Of a stretch of 14,463 nucleotides of DNA, positions 13,904 to 14,463 are shown piece by piece; the first letter of the stretch is position 1; every line of letters begins with the position of its first letter. The stretch comes from Kiritimatiellia bacterium. Lineage in GTDB: Bacteria; Verrucomicrobiota; Kiritimatiellia; RFP12; UBA1067. Under the pieces are notes generated by a model. That model saw nothing but the letters and a program-made list of their open reading frames with translations, did not search any database and was not told where the DNA came from. The stretch is from assembly GCA_017648225.1 (NCBI GenBank), contig JAGCJE010000299.1, positions 1 through 14,463 on the forward strand, in the 5' to 3' direction. Position numbers and translations under genes: made by a program.

Positions 13904-14463
13904 ATGACTGAAATGCCGGATTACCAGATAGGAAAGACGGTTTTCGGAGACAAGTCCGCCATAGAGGCGGCGTACAACCGTTTTCGTTCTCAGAAGATTG
14001 ATGAAGTTCGTCTCGCTTCTGATAAGACTTCTTCTTTCCCGCTTAAAAGAAGGGGGCTTGCGGGCGAGGCCTCGGTTTCGGGAGTAGGAACTTTCGAAGG
14101 CAGCGCGAAGCAAACGATCACTTTCGCTCCAAGTTCGAAGCCGGGTTGGTGGATTCGCCGCATGGATCAGCCGGAACAGCTTGATACCAAAGTCGACATC
14201 GCCAATCTCTGGACGAGCGCCCAGAACCTCGTTCTCCGCTCCGGCTCGCCCCACAACTATCTCAGGATGGTCGAGCACATTATCGCTCTTAAACTAGGCA
14301 TCGGTGTTGACAACGTCGTTCTTAAGGTAAACAGCGGCGATCCGCCGCTCTTCGACCAGTCGTCGCTCCCGCTCATCAAGGCGATGGATCACGCCAAAAT
14401 CGTCGAAACCGACGAGGACGCGACTTTCGTCACGGTTAAGGAGCCTGTCGCGTTCGGCGGCAA
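13904..14463 (+). CDS. Divergent LpxC-like UDP-3-O-acyl-N-acetylglucosamine deacetylase (3' end outside window)
   Basis: LpxC catalyses the committed zinc-dependent step of lipid A synthesis. The open frame continues to the window edge, 186 codons seen. After an extension of about 45 residues with no known motif, LKRRGLAGEASVSGVGTFEG (47-66) aligns with the first LpxC strand. MVEHIIALKLGIGVDNVVLK (122-141) matches the TVEHLxAALxGLGIDNxxVE motif, keeping catalytic Glu124 and zinc-ligand His125. PPLFDQSSLPLI (147-158) parallels PIMDGSAxPF. The His of GxGLHSG (E. coli His19) is Phe64 here, and DG is DQ. It may be the organism's true LpxC or a divergent paralogue; the C-terminal zinc ligands are off-window. 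ATG 13904 follows AAGGA (13894-13898); ATG 13898 and 13913 are alternatives. Confidence 0.75.
   Translation, partial: MTEMPDYQIGKTVFGDKSAIEAAYNRFRSQKIDEVRLASDKTSSFPLKRRGLAGEASVSGVGTFEGSAKQTITFAPSSKPGWWIRRMDQPEQLDTKVDIANLWTSAQNLVLRSGSPHNYLRMVEHIIALKLGIGVDNVVLKVNSGDPPLFDQSSLPLIKAMDHAKIVETDEDATFVTVKEPVAFGG

Overview
This window looks like a chromosomal segment of a Gram-negative bacterium from the PVC superphylum, most likely Kiritimatiellota, Lentisphaerota or Verrucomicrobiota. Three things point there: a long run of prepilin-type genes ending in a very large GspK-like protein (resembling the 'Verru_Chthon cassette' described from Verrucomicrobium and Chthoniobacter), a DUF1559-like pseudopilin with an FADGHV motif, and outer-membrane genes (Pal, LpxC-like, lipoproteins). 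The taxonomic call is inference. Every supported gene is on the + strand. No tRNA, rRNA, CRISPR array, insertion sequence or phage gene was seen, and no gap between genes exceeds about 70 bases.

Region 1 (1-8938) is one tightly packed cluster that begins upstream of the window. It holds nine pseudopilin-like genes: a 5'-truncated one, two GspG-like, one GspH-like, one GspI-like, one GspJ-like, another GspG-like, a 1087-residue GspK-like protein and a DUF1559-like protein. Most junctions are stop/start overlaps (ATGA or TGATG), so translation is probably coupled. A NarL/FixJ-type response regulator follows the last pseudopilin after 3 bases. No secretin, assembly ATPase, inner-membrane platform protein or prepilin peptidase gene is present, so the fibre must rely on machinery encoded elsewhere. 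This cluster is the best candidate for a poorly described system: a type II secretion-like pseudopilus with several major-type subunits and an enlarged tip protein.

Region 2 (8945-11415) starts at a good sigma70-like promoter placed so close to its first start codon that the mRNA may be leaderless. It encodes a small single-pass membrane protein, then NadC (NAD synthesis), CoaX (type III pantothenate kinase, CoA synthesis) and an unknown lipoprotein that overlaps the end of coaX.

Region 3 (11429-14463) starts at a second promoter with the same extended -10 sequence. It encodes elongation factor P, the lipoprotein Pal, TatA/B, TatC and the 5' part of a divergent LpxC-like deacetylase cut off by the window end. 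Pal, Tat and LpxC all serve envelope construction. TatC and the LpxC-like protein each lack a residue that is normally conserved.
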